Source: Bryobacterales bacterium (GTDB lineage Bacteria > Acidobacteriota > Terriglobia > Bryobacterales > Bryobacteraceae). From it: DNA of 64,000 nucleotides. This document shows, piece after piece, positions 34,263-42,436 of this stretch. A program made the translations under genes and the position numbers. The DNA lies in assembly GCA_016789755.1 (NCBI GenBank), contig JAEUQG010000356.1:1-64000 (forward strand), written 5' to 3'. The notes under the pieces were generated by a model that worked only from the letters and a program-made list of their open reading frames with translations, was not told where the DNA came from and did not search any database. Positions within the stretch are counted from its first letter, which is position 1. Each line of letters opens with the position of its first letter.

Positions 34263-36947
34263 GTGGCATCCCACCGCCGATCCTTCCTGCAGCAGGCGGC
34301 ATTGCTTCCCGCTGCCGCAGCGCAGACTCCTTCCCCTTCCGCACCGAAGCAAGCCCCGGCGCGACCGGCGGACATCGTATACCCGCGTGTATTCCGCGGG
34401 AGGCAACTGGCCACCATCGCCTTCCCTCTGGGAGGCGTTGCGGCAGGGAGCCTCAGTCTGGGAGGACGAGGGCAGCTTCGCGATTGGGAGATCTTCAATC
34501 GCCCCGATAAAGGGAACAACCTGCCCTACGCGTTCCCCTGTATTTGGGCACAAGTGGGAAAGAATGAGCCGGTGGCGCGAGTGCTGGAGTCTCGCATCCT
34601 GCCCCCCTATCAGGGGCAATCGGGACTCGGCTCACAGAACGCACCGGGGTTGACGCGGCTGGCTTCGGCTACGTTCACCGGTGAGTACCCGTTTGCGCGC
34701 ATCGATTTCACCGACCGGCGGCTGCCGGTGAAGGTGTCGCTTGAGGCCTTCACGCCGATTATTCCGCACGAGCCGGACGATTCCGGCATCCCGGCTGCCG
34801 TGTTGCGCTACCGCGTGACGAATCCGAACGCGGCGGAGGCGAAAGTGTCGATTGCCTGGTCGATCGACAATCCATCCGGCTTCCGTGTCGTGCGCGGGGC
34901 GGCGCAGGCAGTGACGGGAGACACGCGGAAGAACGAGTTTCTCAGCGCCGATGGAATGGATGGCATCTTCATGTCGAATCCGGGGCTGGCGGACACCGAC
35001 GTGCTGAAAGGCACGTTCGCGCTTTGCCTGCTGGAGCGTGGCGCCGGTGAAACGACGTATTTGCGGGGCTGGCCCAAGGGACGGTGGTGGAATTCGCCGA
35101 TGCTGTTCTGGGATGATTTTTCCTCCGATGGCGCGTTGGGACCGGAACCGGACGAGCGAAACAATGTCGGCGCGTTATGTTTGCAGCGCACGATTGCCGC
35201 GAAAGCGTCGGCGGAGTTCACTTTCATACTGGCGTGGCATTTTCCGAACCGCACCCCGCAGCGCTGCGGATGGCGCGCACCGAAGGGGCAGGAGCAGACT
35301 GTCATCGGCAACTGGTACGCAAAACGGTTCGACGATGCTTGGGCAGCGGCCTGGTATCTGGCAGGGAATCTGAAGGAGTTGGAGAAGGAATCACGGTCGT
35401 TTACCAGGGCGATTCGCGAGAGCACGATTCCCGATAGCGTGAAAGATGCGGCGATGGCGAATCTGTCGACGCTGGCTTCGACTACTTGTTTTCGCACCGC
35501 GGATGGCGAGTTTCACGGCTTTGAGGGAGTGAACGATCAGGCGGGCTGTTGTTTCGGCAATTGCACGCATGTGTGGAACTACGAAACCGCGACGGCATTT
35601 CTGTTCCCCAGCTTTGCGCGATCGCTGCGGCAGGCGGCCTTCGGCTATTGCGTGGACGATGCCGGTGCGATGCATTTTCGCCAGATGCTGCCCGATGGGC
35701 AGGAGCGGCTGGGGTTTGCGGCTACAGACGGGCAGATGGGACAGATCGCTCACGCTTACCTGGACTGGCGTTTGTCCGGCGATACGGAGTGGCTGCGGCG
35801 CCTGTGGCCGAATATCAGGAAGTCGTTGGAGTTTTCCTGGATTCCCGGCGGGTGGGACGCCGATCGCGATGGCGTGATGGAAGGAGTGCAGCACAATACC
35901 TACGACGTGGAGTTCTACGGGCCGAATCCGCAATGCGGCGTATATTACCTGTGCGGGCTGCGGGCGGCGGAGGAGATGGCCCGGGCGCTTGGGGATGCGG
36001 CGGCGGCCGATGAGTACCGGCGGCTATTCGAGCGGGGCAGCAAGTGGATCGATGCCAACCTGTTCAACGGCGAATACTACGTGCAGCAGATCAAGGGCTA
36101 TTCGAAAGAGCAGATTGCGCCTGCGCTGCGCAGCAACATGGGCTCTGAGGACACGATGAAGCCCGAGTATCAGATGGGCGAAGGGTGCCTGATCGACCAG
36201 TTGGCCGGGCAGTATTTGGCGGATGTGGCCGGACTTGGGCCGTTGCTGAATCCGAAGAACATCCGCAAGGCGATGGAGTCGATCGTGCGCTACAACCACC
36301 GCTCTTCGCTGGAAGAACACGATTCCGTGCAACGGATCTATGCGGTGAACGACGAGTCCGCGCTGCTGATTTGCGATTACGGGAAAGCTCCGCGCCCGCG
36401 AATTCCGTTTCCCTACTATGCCGAGGCGTGGACCGGATTGGAGTATATGGCCGGGGCGCAGATGATCTACGCCGGTTTGGCGGCGCAGGGCGTGCGGGCG
36501 TTTCAGGAAGCGCGGCTGCGGCACGACGGCGAGCGGCGCAATCCGTGGGATGAGCCGGAGTGCGGGCACCACTACGCACGGGCAATGTCGGCGTGGTCGG
36601 GCGTGGTGGCGATGAGCGGGTTCCTTTATCACGCAGCGGAGAAAAGCGTGAGGATCACACCGCGTTCCGCTGCCAGCACGAAGTGCTTCTGGTCGACTGC
36701 GACGTCATGGGGCGTGTACCGGCTGGTGAAAGTCGCCGCGGGCACGCAACTGAGCATCGATGTTCTGCATGGCACGCTCGACATTGTCACGTGCGCTTTC
36801 GAGGGGCTGGGCGAGCCGAAAGTTTCGCTCGACAGCACTGTCTTGGGGCACAAGACGGAGCGCGCAGGAAATCGCGTCCTTATCCGGCTTGCCCAGCCTG
36901 TGCAGGTTCAGACGGGCCAGCGCTTGCAGGTGGAGCTTGTGTCTTGA
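34263..36947 (+). CDS. GH116 family beta-glucosidase / glucosylceramidase-like, exported
   Basis: 894 residues. Tat-like leader (HRRSFLQQAALLPAAAA), then an N-terminal beta-sandwich (GRQLATIAFPLGGVAAGSLSLGG) and a C-terminal (alpha/alpha)6 catalytic domain, the GBA2/GH116 layout. CTHVWNYE places the nucleophile at Glu441; IDQLAGQY places the likely acid/base at Asp645, matching the DQCAGQW motif of animal GBA2. VQHNTYDVEFYGPN is a third conserved stretch. Substrates would be beta-glucosides or xylosides. Start is GTG with GGAGG 6 nt upstream. Overlaps the next gene by 4 nt. Confidence 0.88.
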   Translation: MASHRRSFLQQAALLPAAAAQTPSPSAPKQAPARPADIVYPRVFRGRQLATIAFPLGGVAAGSLSLGGRGQLRDWEIFNRPDKGNNLPYAFPCIWAQVGKNEPVARVLESRILPPYQGQSGLGSQNAPGLTRLASATFTGEYPFARIDFTDRRLPVKVSLEAFTPIIPHEPDDSGIPAAVLRYRVTNPNAAEAKVSIAWSIDNPSGFRVVRGAAQAVTGDTRKNEFLSADGMDGIFMSNPGLADTDVLKGTFALCLLERGAGETTYLRGWPKGRWWNSPMLFWDDFSSDGALGPEPDERNNVGALCLQRTIAAKASAEFTFILAWHFPNRTPQRCGWRAPKGQEQTVIGNWYAKRFDDAWAAAWYLAGNLKELEKESRSFTRAIRESTIPDSVKDAAMANLSTLASTTCFRTADGEFHGFEGVNDQAGCCFGNCTHVWNYETATAFLFPSFARSLRQAAFGYCVDDAGAMHFRQMLPDGQERLGFAATDGQMGQIAHAYLDWRLSGDTEWLRRLWPNIRKSLEFSWIPGGWDADRDGVMEGVQHNTYDVEFYGPNPQCGVYYLCGLRAAEEMARALGDAAAADEYRRLFERGSKWIDANLFNGEYYVQQIKGYSKEQIAPALRSNMGSEDTMKPEYQMGEGCLIDQLAGQYLADVAGLGPLLNPKNIRKAMESIVRYNHRSSLEEHDSVQRIYAVNDESALLICDYGKAPRPRIPFPYYAEAWTGLEYMAGAQMIYAGLAAQGVRAFQEARLRHDGERRNPWDEPECGHHYARAMSAWSGVVAMSGFLYHAAEKSVRITPRSAASTKCFWSTATSWGVYRLVKVAAGTQLSIDVLHGTLDIVTCAFEGLGEPKVSLDSTVLGHKTERAGNRVLIRLAQPVQVQTGQRLQVELVS

Positions 36948-37945
36948 GCCGGACCATCCTGGTGCTGGTGGGCGGGTTTCTAGGGGCCGGCAAAACATCG
37001 CTTATTCTGGCGGCCGCACACATGTTGGAACAACGCGGCATCCGTGCCGCGGTGATTCTCAACGATCAGGCTGGTTCTTTGGTGGATACGGAACTGGCGC
37101 GGCGGCGCGATGTTTCCGTGGATCAGGTTACGGGAGGGTGCTTCTGCTGCCGCTTTCATGACCTGGCAGCCGCGGCGGAGAGGTTGCTCGACGCCAATCC
37201 CGCGGTTATTTTCGCAGAGCCCGTTGGGAGTTGCACGGATATTGCCGCTACGGTTGTGCAGCCTTTGGTACGACTCTATGGCGGCCGCTTGCACGTGGCG
37301 CCGTTTACCGTGTTGGTGGACCCGTCTTCCGCAGTTCAGCACGAGTGCGATGACTTGGCGTACCTGTACGGAAAGCAGATCGAGGAGGCCGACCTTGTCC
37401 GAACCACCAAGGCAGATCTGCATCCGGAGGCGCAGATCAGCGCGCGCACGGGGCAGGGAATCGTGGAGTGGCTGCAAGAGGTGCTGGCAGGGACAACAAC
37501 CGGCGGATCGCGGCTCATCCAGGTTGACTATGGATGTTATGCACGTGCCGAGGCCGTCCTCGGATGGTTGAACTTCGAGGGTATGCTGCGGTCGAAGCCT
37601 GCTGCTCCGGCGGAGGTCGTTGGGCCGCTGCTGGACAAGATTGTTGCTCTGAGTTGTGCGGCCGGTGTCGTGCTTGTGCACTGCAAAGCGATTGGCAGCG
37701 CGGCGACCGGCTATGTGAAGGCGGCGGTGACTGCCAACAGCCTGGAACCGGATGTGGAGGGCGATCTCACGGCATCGCCTTCGACACGACACCGCGTGTT
37801 GCTGAATCTGCGGGGGCTGGGGGATCCGGATTCGCTGCGGCGGATTGTGGATGAGGCTCTCGATTCGTTGCCGGGCGAGTGGTTGGAACGGCGAATGGAC
37901 AGCTTTCGCCCCGCCGCGCCAGTGCCGGCATATCGTCCTGGCTAG
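36944..37945 (+). CDS. COG0523/CobW-family G3E GTPase (metal chaperone)
   Basis: About 333 residues. Walker A GGFLGAGKT at 10-18, the diagnostic metal-binding GGCFCC at 64-69, and TKAD in place of the guanine-specific NKxD. After the GTPase domain the C-terminal CobW_C domain is weakly conserved. COG0523 members deliver Zn or Co to target proteins under metal shortage. The start is TTG at 36944, in a TTGA overlap with the GH116 stop; this tie to a glucosidase is not a known partnership. The stop shares a CTAG with the convergent BstA-like gene. Confidence 0.85.
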   Translation: MSRTILVLVGGFLGAGKTSLILAAAHMLEQRGIRAAVILNDQAGSLVDTELARRRDVSVDQVTGGCFCCRFHDLAAAAERLLDANPAVIFAEPVGSCTDIAATVVQPLVRLYGGRLHVAPFTVLVDPSSAVQHECDDLAYLYGKQIEEADLVRTTKADLHPEAQISARTGQGIVEWLQEVLAGTTTGGSRLIQVDYGCYARAEAVLGWLNFEGMLRSKPAAPAEVVGPLLDKIVALSCAAGVVLVHCKAIGSAATGYVKAAVTANSLEPDVEGDLTASPSTRHRVLLNLRGLGDPDSLRRIVDEALDSLPGEWLERRMDSFRPAAPVPAYRPG

Positions 37946-38463
37946 TGGGCAACAGGCGCGTTGTGGATGTGCGCCAAGTGGTGCCGGCCGTGCCAGGAAT
38001 ACATGGCTAGCATGATAGAGAGGGTCATCGGACCGTATTCCGGATGCGAATAGCGGCGGTCGAAATCTTCGGGGCGCAAGGCGCGGAGAAACATCGTCCA
38101 GCGCGCATGCAGGGCTTCGAGCAGGCGTAAGGAGAGTTCGACAGGAGCGTGCGCGCCGTCGGCGAAGCAAGCCCATGCCGCCTCGTCGTACGGCATGATC
38201 GTCGGGTTGTCCATAGACATGGCGAACTTGCACCGGATGTAACTGTGAATATGGCTATCGACGACGTGGTGCACGACCTGGCGAATGGTCCACCCGCCTT
38301 CGCGGTAGGGCGTGTCCAACTGCGCATCGGTCATGCCGGCGACAGCCTCGCGTAGCTGAGCGGGCAGTTGCTCGATGTCGCTGAGCCATCGCTCGCGAAG
38401 ATCCGAGGTGATCTCAGCGGGGCGGACATATTGACCGATGGGGTAGCGGGGATCCAGAGGCAT
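37942..38463 (-). CDS. DinB-superfamily protein, YfiT/BstA-like
   Basis: About 173 residues of a four-helix bundle. PRYPIGQYVRP is the typical YfiT opening; metal-binding His residues are in RQVVHHVVDSHIHS and WHGRHHLAHI. Relatives are bacillithiol S-transferases (BstA) or putative metal-dependent hydrolases. Whether this organism makes bacillithiol cannot be told here. ATG 38463 was preferred over 38481. It is 46 nt downstream of the acetate kinase gene on the same strand. Confidence 0.85.
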   Translation of the reverse strand: MPLDPRYPIGQYVRPAEITSDLRERWLSDIEQLPAQLREAVAGMTDAQLDTPYREGGWTIRQVVHHVVDSHIHSYIRCKFAMSMDNPTIMPYDEAAWACFADGAHAPVELSLRLLEALHARWTMFLRALRPEDFDRRYSHPEYGPMTLSIMLAMYSWHGRHHLAHIHNAPVAH

Positions 38464-38509
38464 GCCGACAGCATGCCACAAACCCGCCGGGGGAATCGGA
38501 GTTCCGCGG

Positions 38510-39613
38510 TTAACCGGCAGCGGTCAGGATCTTGTGAGCACGGCGGGCTACGATTATCTCTTCATTGGTTGCCAGCGCGACCACGGCAACTGAGGACGAA
38601 TCGCCCGATACGACACGATCGCCGGCGCCTTGTGCGTTGCGCCCGGCATCGAGTGCGATGCCGAGGAAGTCCAATCCGGCGCAGCAGGCTTGGCGGAGCC
38701 GGGCGCTGTTCTCGCCAATGCCGCCGGTGAAGGCAATGGCGTCAATGCCGCCCATGGCGGCGGCATAAGCTCCGATGGTCTTGCGGACTTCATAGGTGAA
38801 GACATCGAGTGCCAGTTGCGCGTCCTCATTGCCGGACGCGGCGGCTGTTTCGAGGTCGCGCACATCGCCGCCGGGGACTCCGCTCAAGCCTGCAAGTCCG
38901 CCGGTTTTCGTCAACTGGGTGTAGATTTCTTCTAATTGCCAGCCTTGGCGCCGCATCATATAGAGGACGGCGAAAACGTCCAGTTCTCCGTGCCGGGTAG
39001 CGTTCTCCAAACCGGATTGCGGCGAAAAGCCCATCGTAGTGTCGACGGATTCCCCGTTGCGAATGGCGCACATGGAACTGCTGCCGCCGAGGTGGCAACT
39101 GACCAACCGCATCGCATTGCCGGGGCGCGACAGGATTTCGGGCACGCGTTCGCTGACGAATTGATGCGAAGCGCCATGGAAGCCATAGCGGCGAACACCG
39201 TATCTTTCGCGCCATTCGGAGGGTACTCCATAACGGGCGGCATGCTCCGGCATGGTGCGATGGAATTCGGTTTCGAAAGCTGCCACTAGCGGCACGTCAG
39301 GCAGGGCTTGGCGAAACGCATCGATGGCCGTTAAGTAGATGGCGTTGTGCGCGGGTGCGGCGGGCAAGAATTGCCGCAATGCATCGACGACGTCATCGTT
39401 GACCAAGAATGTGCCGCGAAAGCGCGGACCCGCGTGAACTGCCTTCAACGCGACGGCATCGACAGGCGCGCCACCGGTGTCCATGGCTTGGATGGCAGCG
39501 CGGTAGTCGGCGACGCGCTCCTGCTTTCCCCGGGCGACGACACGCCCTTCCGGCATCGCAAGTAATTGATACTTGAGCGATGTCGATCCTAGGTTCGGTA
39601 TGAGTATGTTCAC
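38510..39613 (-). CDS. ackA: acetate kinase-family protein (divergent)
   Basis: 367 residues, ASKHA fold. NLGSTSLK near residue 7, RYGFHGASHQFV, SCHLGGSSS, FTGGIGEN and TNEE are acetate kinase motifs. Two departures stand out: the usual HRVVHGG reads LKAVHAG, putting Lys57 where the transition-state Arg is, and MGTRSGD reads NATRHGE. It is shorter than the usual 400. No pta is adjacent. It may be a genuine AckA or a kinase for another short acid. Start is GTG, overlapping the upstream TPR gene stop (GTGA). Confidence 0.75.
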   Translation of the reverse strand: MNILIPNLGSTSLKYQLLAMPEGRVVARGKQERVADYRAAIQAMDTGGAPVDAVALKAVHAGPRFRGTFLVNDDVVDALRQFLPAAPAHNAIYLTAIDAFRQALPDVPLVAAFETEFHRTMPEHAARYGVPSEWRERYGVRRYGFHGASHQFVSERVPEILSRPGNAMRLVSCHLGGSSSMCAIRNGESVDTTMGFSPQSGLENATRHGELDVFAVLYMMRRQGWQLEEIYTQLTKTGGLAGLSGVPGGDVRDLETAAASGNEDAQLALDVFTYEVRKTIGAYAAAMGGIDAIAFTGGIGENSARLRQACCAGLDFLGIALDAGRNAQGAGDRVVSGDSSSVAVVALATNEEIIVARRAHKILTAAG

Positions 39614-40755
39614 TTCAGTCCGTATTGCTGGCGGATGACGGAGGCGTTTTTGGACGCCTGGCCCTGGAAGGGGCTCTTAATGGCGGCGCACTGCACGTTG
39701 AACTTCAAAGCTTCCGCCATGAGCTTCTTGTCCTTTTTCGGTTCGCCCATCTTGTAGTTGGAAAGGGCGAGGTAGAAGAGCGTCTGAGCTTTGAGCTGAT
39801 CGTTGTCGGAGACCAGCGGGAGCGCCTTGCGTAGCGATTCGTCGGACTCCTTCCACTTGCTTTGGTTGCCGTATGTGACGCCTGCCATCCAATGCCCCAA
39901 GCCTGTCATCAGGTTCTTGCGCTTTTCCCAGTCGGCGTCCGCGACGCCTTCGGGCTTGGCTTTGGAGCCCATGACTTCAGCGAGTTTGTTGGACAGTTCC
40001 ACGATACGCGCCGGATCGCCCTTCTTGTTGAAATGGTGGTCGGCTACGGCGAGCAGCATGTCTTCGCTCGATTGGTCTTTCTGCAAGACGCGTTCGGCGA
40101 CGGCAATCGCCTTGTCATTCTGGTTGGTCTGCCGAAGGGCGAAGAAGTAGGGAAGGCTCAGTGGGGCGATGTACTGGCCCTGGGGGTTGCGGGTTTCGAG
40201 CGCCTCATAGAGGAGAATGCGGTGGTTGGGATCCTGGGCAGCTACGGCCGCGGCATAGAGCGAATACTCCGTGTAGGTATCCACCTGCTTGGCATAGTCT
40301 ACGTTGGCCTTCCATGTCTCGGCCTCGTCCTCATCCGAAGGCTTCGGGGCGGCAACGGCTCTTTTCGCCAGGTCGCTGGTTTTCCCTGCCCATTCCTTAA
40401 TAAGGGCGGCATCCTTCTTGCCTTCCGCGGCCTTCAGGCAACTGTGCGCGGTTGCCACGTCGTTGGGATCCAAGGCCAGCAGTTTGCCGCCGGTCTCCAA
40501 AACCTTGTCGAAGTTGCCCGCCTTGAGGTAGGCGGCCACCATTTGTTCCAGCACCCAGCCCATGCCTTCGTGCTTGGCATGTTTCTGGGTGAATTCCTCC
40601 ATGAGAGCGGTCTTCTTGGCAGCGTCGGCCTCCTGGCCGATCTGTTGCAGCAGTTGCCCTTCGGGTGTTTCGGCATTGATCGTCAACTTGTGCCGCTGGC
40701 CGAAAAGGGGTGCTCCGGCGAGAAGAACAGCGAGCAAGAGGGAGGTGATTCTCAT
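39610..40755 (-). CDS. secreted TPR-repeat protein
   Basis: 381 residues with signal peptide (MRITSLLLAVLLAGAPLFGQ). Helical repeats run throughout, for example WVLEQMVAAYLKAGNFDKVLETGGKLLALDPND cut short and SKWKESDESLRKALPLV. Likely a periplasmic scaffold; partner unknown. AGGAGA lies 5 nt before the ATG. First gene of a minus-strand set with acetate kinase and the BstA-like protein. Confidence 0.8.
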   Translation of the reverse strand: MRITSLLLAVLLAGAPLFGQRHKLTINAETPEGQLLQQIGQEADAAKKTALMEEFTQKHAKHEGMGWVLEQMVAAYLKAGNFDKVLETGGKLLALDPNDVATAHSCLKAAEGKKDAALIKEWAGKTSDLAKRAVAAPKPSDEDEAETWKANVDYAKQVDTYTEYSLYAAAVAAQDPNHRILLYEALETRNPQGQYIAPLSLPYFFALRQTNQNDKAIAVAERVLQKDQSSEDMLLAVADHHFNKKGDPARIVELSNKLAEVMGSKAKPEGVADADWEKRKNLMTGLGHWMAGVTYGNQSKWKESDESLRKALPLVSDNDQLKAQTLFYLALSNYKMGEPKKDKKLMAEALKFNVQCAAIKSPFQGQASKNASVIRQQYGLK

Positions 40756-40783
40756 GGCTTCTCCTGTGGGACTTCAGCATGAG

Positions 40784-40812
40784 AGTATAACCTAAACAAC
40801 ATCGGAGCGGAA
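40784..40812 (-). promoter_or_regulatory. promoter of the TPR-ackA-bstA operon
   Basis: Minus-strand TATACT (40789-40784) with TTCCGC 17 nt further upstream, about 28 nt before the ATG and upstream of a clear Shine-Dalgarno. The -35 match is weak. Confidence 0.35.
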
Positions 40813-40843
40813 ACGCATTTTTGCCGTCGTCCGTGAGAGCATT

Positions 40844-40937
40844 TTCCAATCCAGAAATGAGCCTGAAAGTGAAGTTTGATTCCAATGCGGAGTGAGCCTG
40901 AACCGAGGAAGTGATTCCAGTGCGGGATGAGCCTGAA
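40844..40937 (+). repeat. left-end repeats of the IS-like element (three copies)
   Basis: Copies at 40844-40867 (24 bp), 40880-40902 and 40915-40937 (23 bp each). Each starts TTCCA and ends ATGAGCCTGAA or GTGAGCCTGAA; the middle is variable. They match the right-end copies in inverted orientation. Spacing between copies is about 12 bp. Confidence 0.85.
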
Positions 40938-41006
40938 GGAAACGGTTCGAAGGTTCCAGAGTTTCTCCTTTTTGGGTATGCCGGCGGAGCCGGGGATGGG
41001 TCGAGA

Positions 41007-41037
41007 GGGAAGGGGGCGGCGTTTGAGCCCCCTTCCC
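41007..41037. terminator. 11 bp hairpin after the transposase gene
   Basis: GGGAAGGGGGC (41007-41017) pairs perfectly with GCCCCCTTCCC (41027-41037), loop 9 nt, between the transposase stop and the left-end repeats. It would block transcription entering or leaving the element. No T tract. Confidence 0.5.
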
Positions 41038-41082
41038 CGGTTGGCAATGTAGAGATCCACGCTTCCGTTAGGACAGGCTGGA

Positions 41083-42312
41083 TCAAATGGCAAGCCGAAC
41101 GCGCTTGAGGATATCGAGTTTCGCCTTCTGCATGAGGCGAGCGGCTTCGGTGTCGCTGTGCTGGGTGGCCCACTCCTGGAGCATCTTCTCGGTGATGCCA
41201 GGCTTGAGGTAACCCTGCCAGCCCGGCAAACTGCGCAGTTTCTCGAACGGCGTCATGTAGCCCTCGGAGGGATAGCGCCTTCGGACGCGGCCCTTGTCCG
41301 ACCGCACCAGCACGGCGAAGCCACAGGGCCGGTGGAAGTTCAAGTAAGGGTTGAACTGCGCGGTAAGGAATTGCTGCAGTTGGCCGGCGTGCTCGGAGGC
41401 GATGAATCCGTAGCCAACGTGCTTGCGCACGACAGCTCCGTTCTTGCCCTCTATCAGCGCGTTGTCGCTGGAGCGATTGGCCCGTGACTTGGTGAATTCG
41501 GCCAGCAACTTGTTCAACAGTTTGGCAACGCGCTTGTTGATGAACTCGCTGCCGTTGTCGGAATGAAAGCCCAGGATGCGGAACGGATACTGATGCAGGA
41601 TCGCTTCCAGTACCGGCAACATGTGCCTTTCGCTGATCGTCTCCACGCATCCGATGTTCTGCCACTGCGTGACGGTGTCCACGGAGTTGACGAAAAAGAT
41701 CCCCTCCTTGCCGTCCTTCCGGCCCTGATGCACGGTGTCGAGGCGGAGGTATCCTGGTTTGCCTTTGGGATCGGGCTTTCGGCGTTCTCCGATGGACACC
41801 TTGCTGGCTTGGGTGTGCTGGAATTTCACCCGGTGCTTGCGATACGCCGGACTGCGCCGCAGGTTGTACAGGTGCGACACCGAGATGCCAGCCAAACGCT
41901 GATATTGCTGATTGCCGAAGACCTTGAACTCGCGGTGCAGGATGTGACATAGCGCTGGACCGGACAGATCCTCGTGCGCCGCATCGGTGGCTGCTAGTAG
42001 TGCGATGTCCTCGGCGGTGTAGCGGACGGTGAACTCCGGGCGCACCGCCGGACGCCGGACAATCGTGCGCTCCTCCATCCAGCGGGCGATCAGGCGTGTC
42101 AACTGCGCGCGGCTGGTGGTGGTCACGGTCTGGAGAAATCGGCGAACGATACCCTTGCCCCGTCTGTCGAGTTTGGCGTAGCGCTGGGCTTTCAGTACCG
42201 CTGCGATGAGTTTGTACTTCTCTGCCGTGTCTTCGATCTGGAACGTGATCTTCCGGCTGCCGGAAAGTAGTTGTTCCATCTCGCTCACACTGAGCGTATC
42301 CATGTTCTTCAT
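41083..42312 (-). CDS. DDE transposase with integrase core domain
   Basis: About 409 residues. The N-terminal third looks like helix-turn-helix DNA-binding domains (FLQTVTTTSRAQLTRLIARW). The integrase core has Asp192 (RLDTVHQG), Asp252 (HSDNGSEF) and Glu288 (EGKNGAVV), 35 residues between the last two, the classic DD(35)E triad; the protein appears intact. Start chosen at 42312 because an ATG at 42354 lies inside a terminal repeat. Related proteins are annotated as integrase-catalytic-domain transposases in Acidobacteria and Proteobacteria. Confidence 0.85.
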   Translation of the reverse strand: MKNMDTLSVSEMEQLLSGSRKITFQIEDTAEKYKLIAAVLKAQRYAKLDRRGKGIVRRFLQTVTTTSRAQLTRLIARWMEERTIVRRPAVRPEFTVRYTAEDIALLAATDAAHEDLSGPALCHILHREFKVFGNQQYQRLAGISVSHLYNLRRSPAYRKHRVKFQHTQASKVSIGERRKPDPKGKPGYLRLDTVHQGRKDGKEGIFFVNSVDTVTQWQNIGCVETISERHMLPVLEAILHQYPFRILGFHSDNGSEFINKRVAKLLNKLLAEFTKSRANRSSDNALIEGKNGAVVRKHVGYGFIASEHAGQLQQFLTAQFNPYLNFHRPCGFAVLVRSDKGRVRRRYPSEGYMTPFEKLRSLPGWQGYLKPGITEKMLQEWATQHSDTEAARLMQKAKLDILKRVRLAI

Positions 42313-42343
42313 GCGGAATTGCATTCCTCTGAAGCTTCGCCTT

Positions 42344-42436
42344 TTCAGGCTCATCCCGCATTGGAATCAAATCCCCACTTCGGGCTCGTCCCGTATTGGA
42401 ATCACTCGGCCACTTCAGGCTCATCGCGCGTTGGAC
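42344..42436 (-). repeat. right-end repeats of the IS-like element (three copies)
   Basis: Copies at 42344-42366, 42379-42401 and 42414-42436, each 23 bp, reading TTCAGGCTCAT or TTCGGGCTCGT first and ending TTGGAA or TTGGAC on the plus strand. They are inverted relative to the left-end copies, with about 12 bp between copies, and lie just upstream of the transposase start. Confidence 0.85.

Larger units (their letters stand above)
40844..42436 (-). mobile_element. IS-like element with multi-repeat ends
   Basis: About 1.6 kb bounded by three imperfect repeats at each end, in opposite orientation, and containing one DD(35)E transposase gene on the minus strand. It lies directly inside the 3' part of an AAA ATPase gene. 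The outermost copies start near 40844 and end near 42436; no clear target duplication can be read, so the exact ends are uncertain. Elements with several transposase-binding repeats per end include IS21-like and Mu-like families, but the transposase here has a different layout; no family name is assigned. Confidence 0.75.

Noticed and set aside
40844-42436. CRISPR-like array from the repeated 23 bp units
   Set aside because: Only three copies per end, short 12 bp gaps, inverted orientation between ends and a transposase between them; these are element termini.
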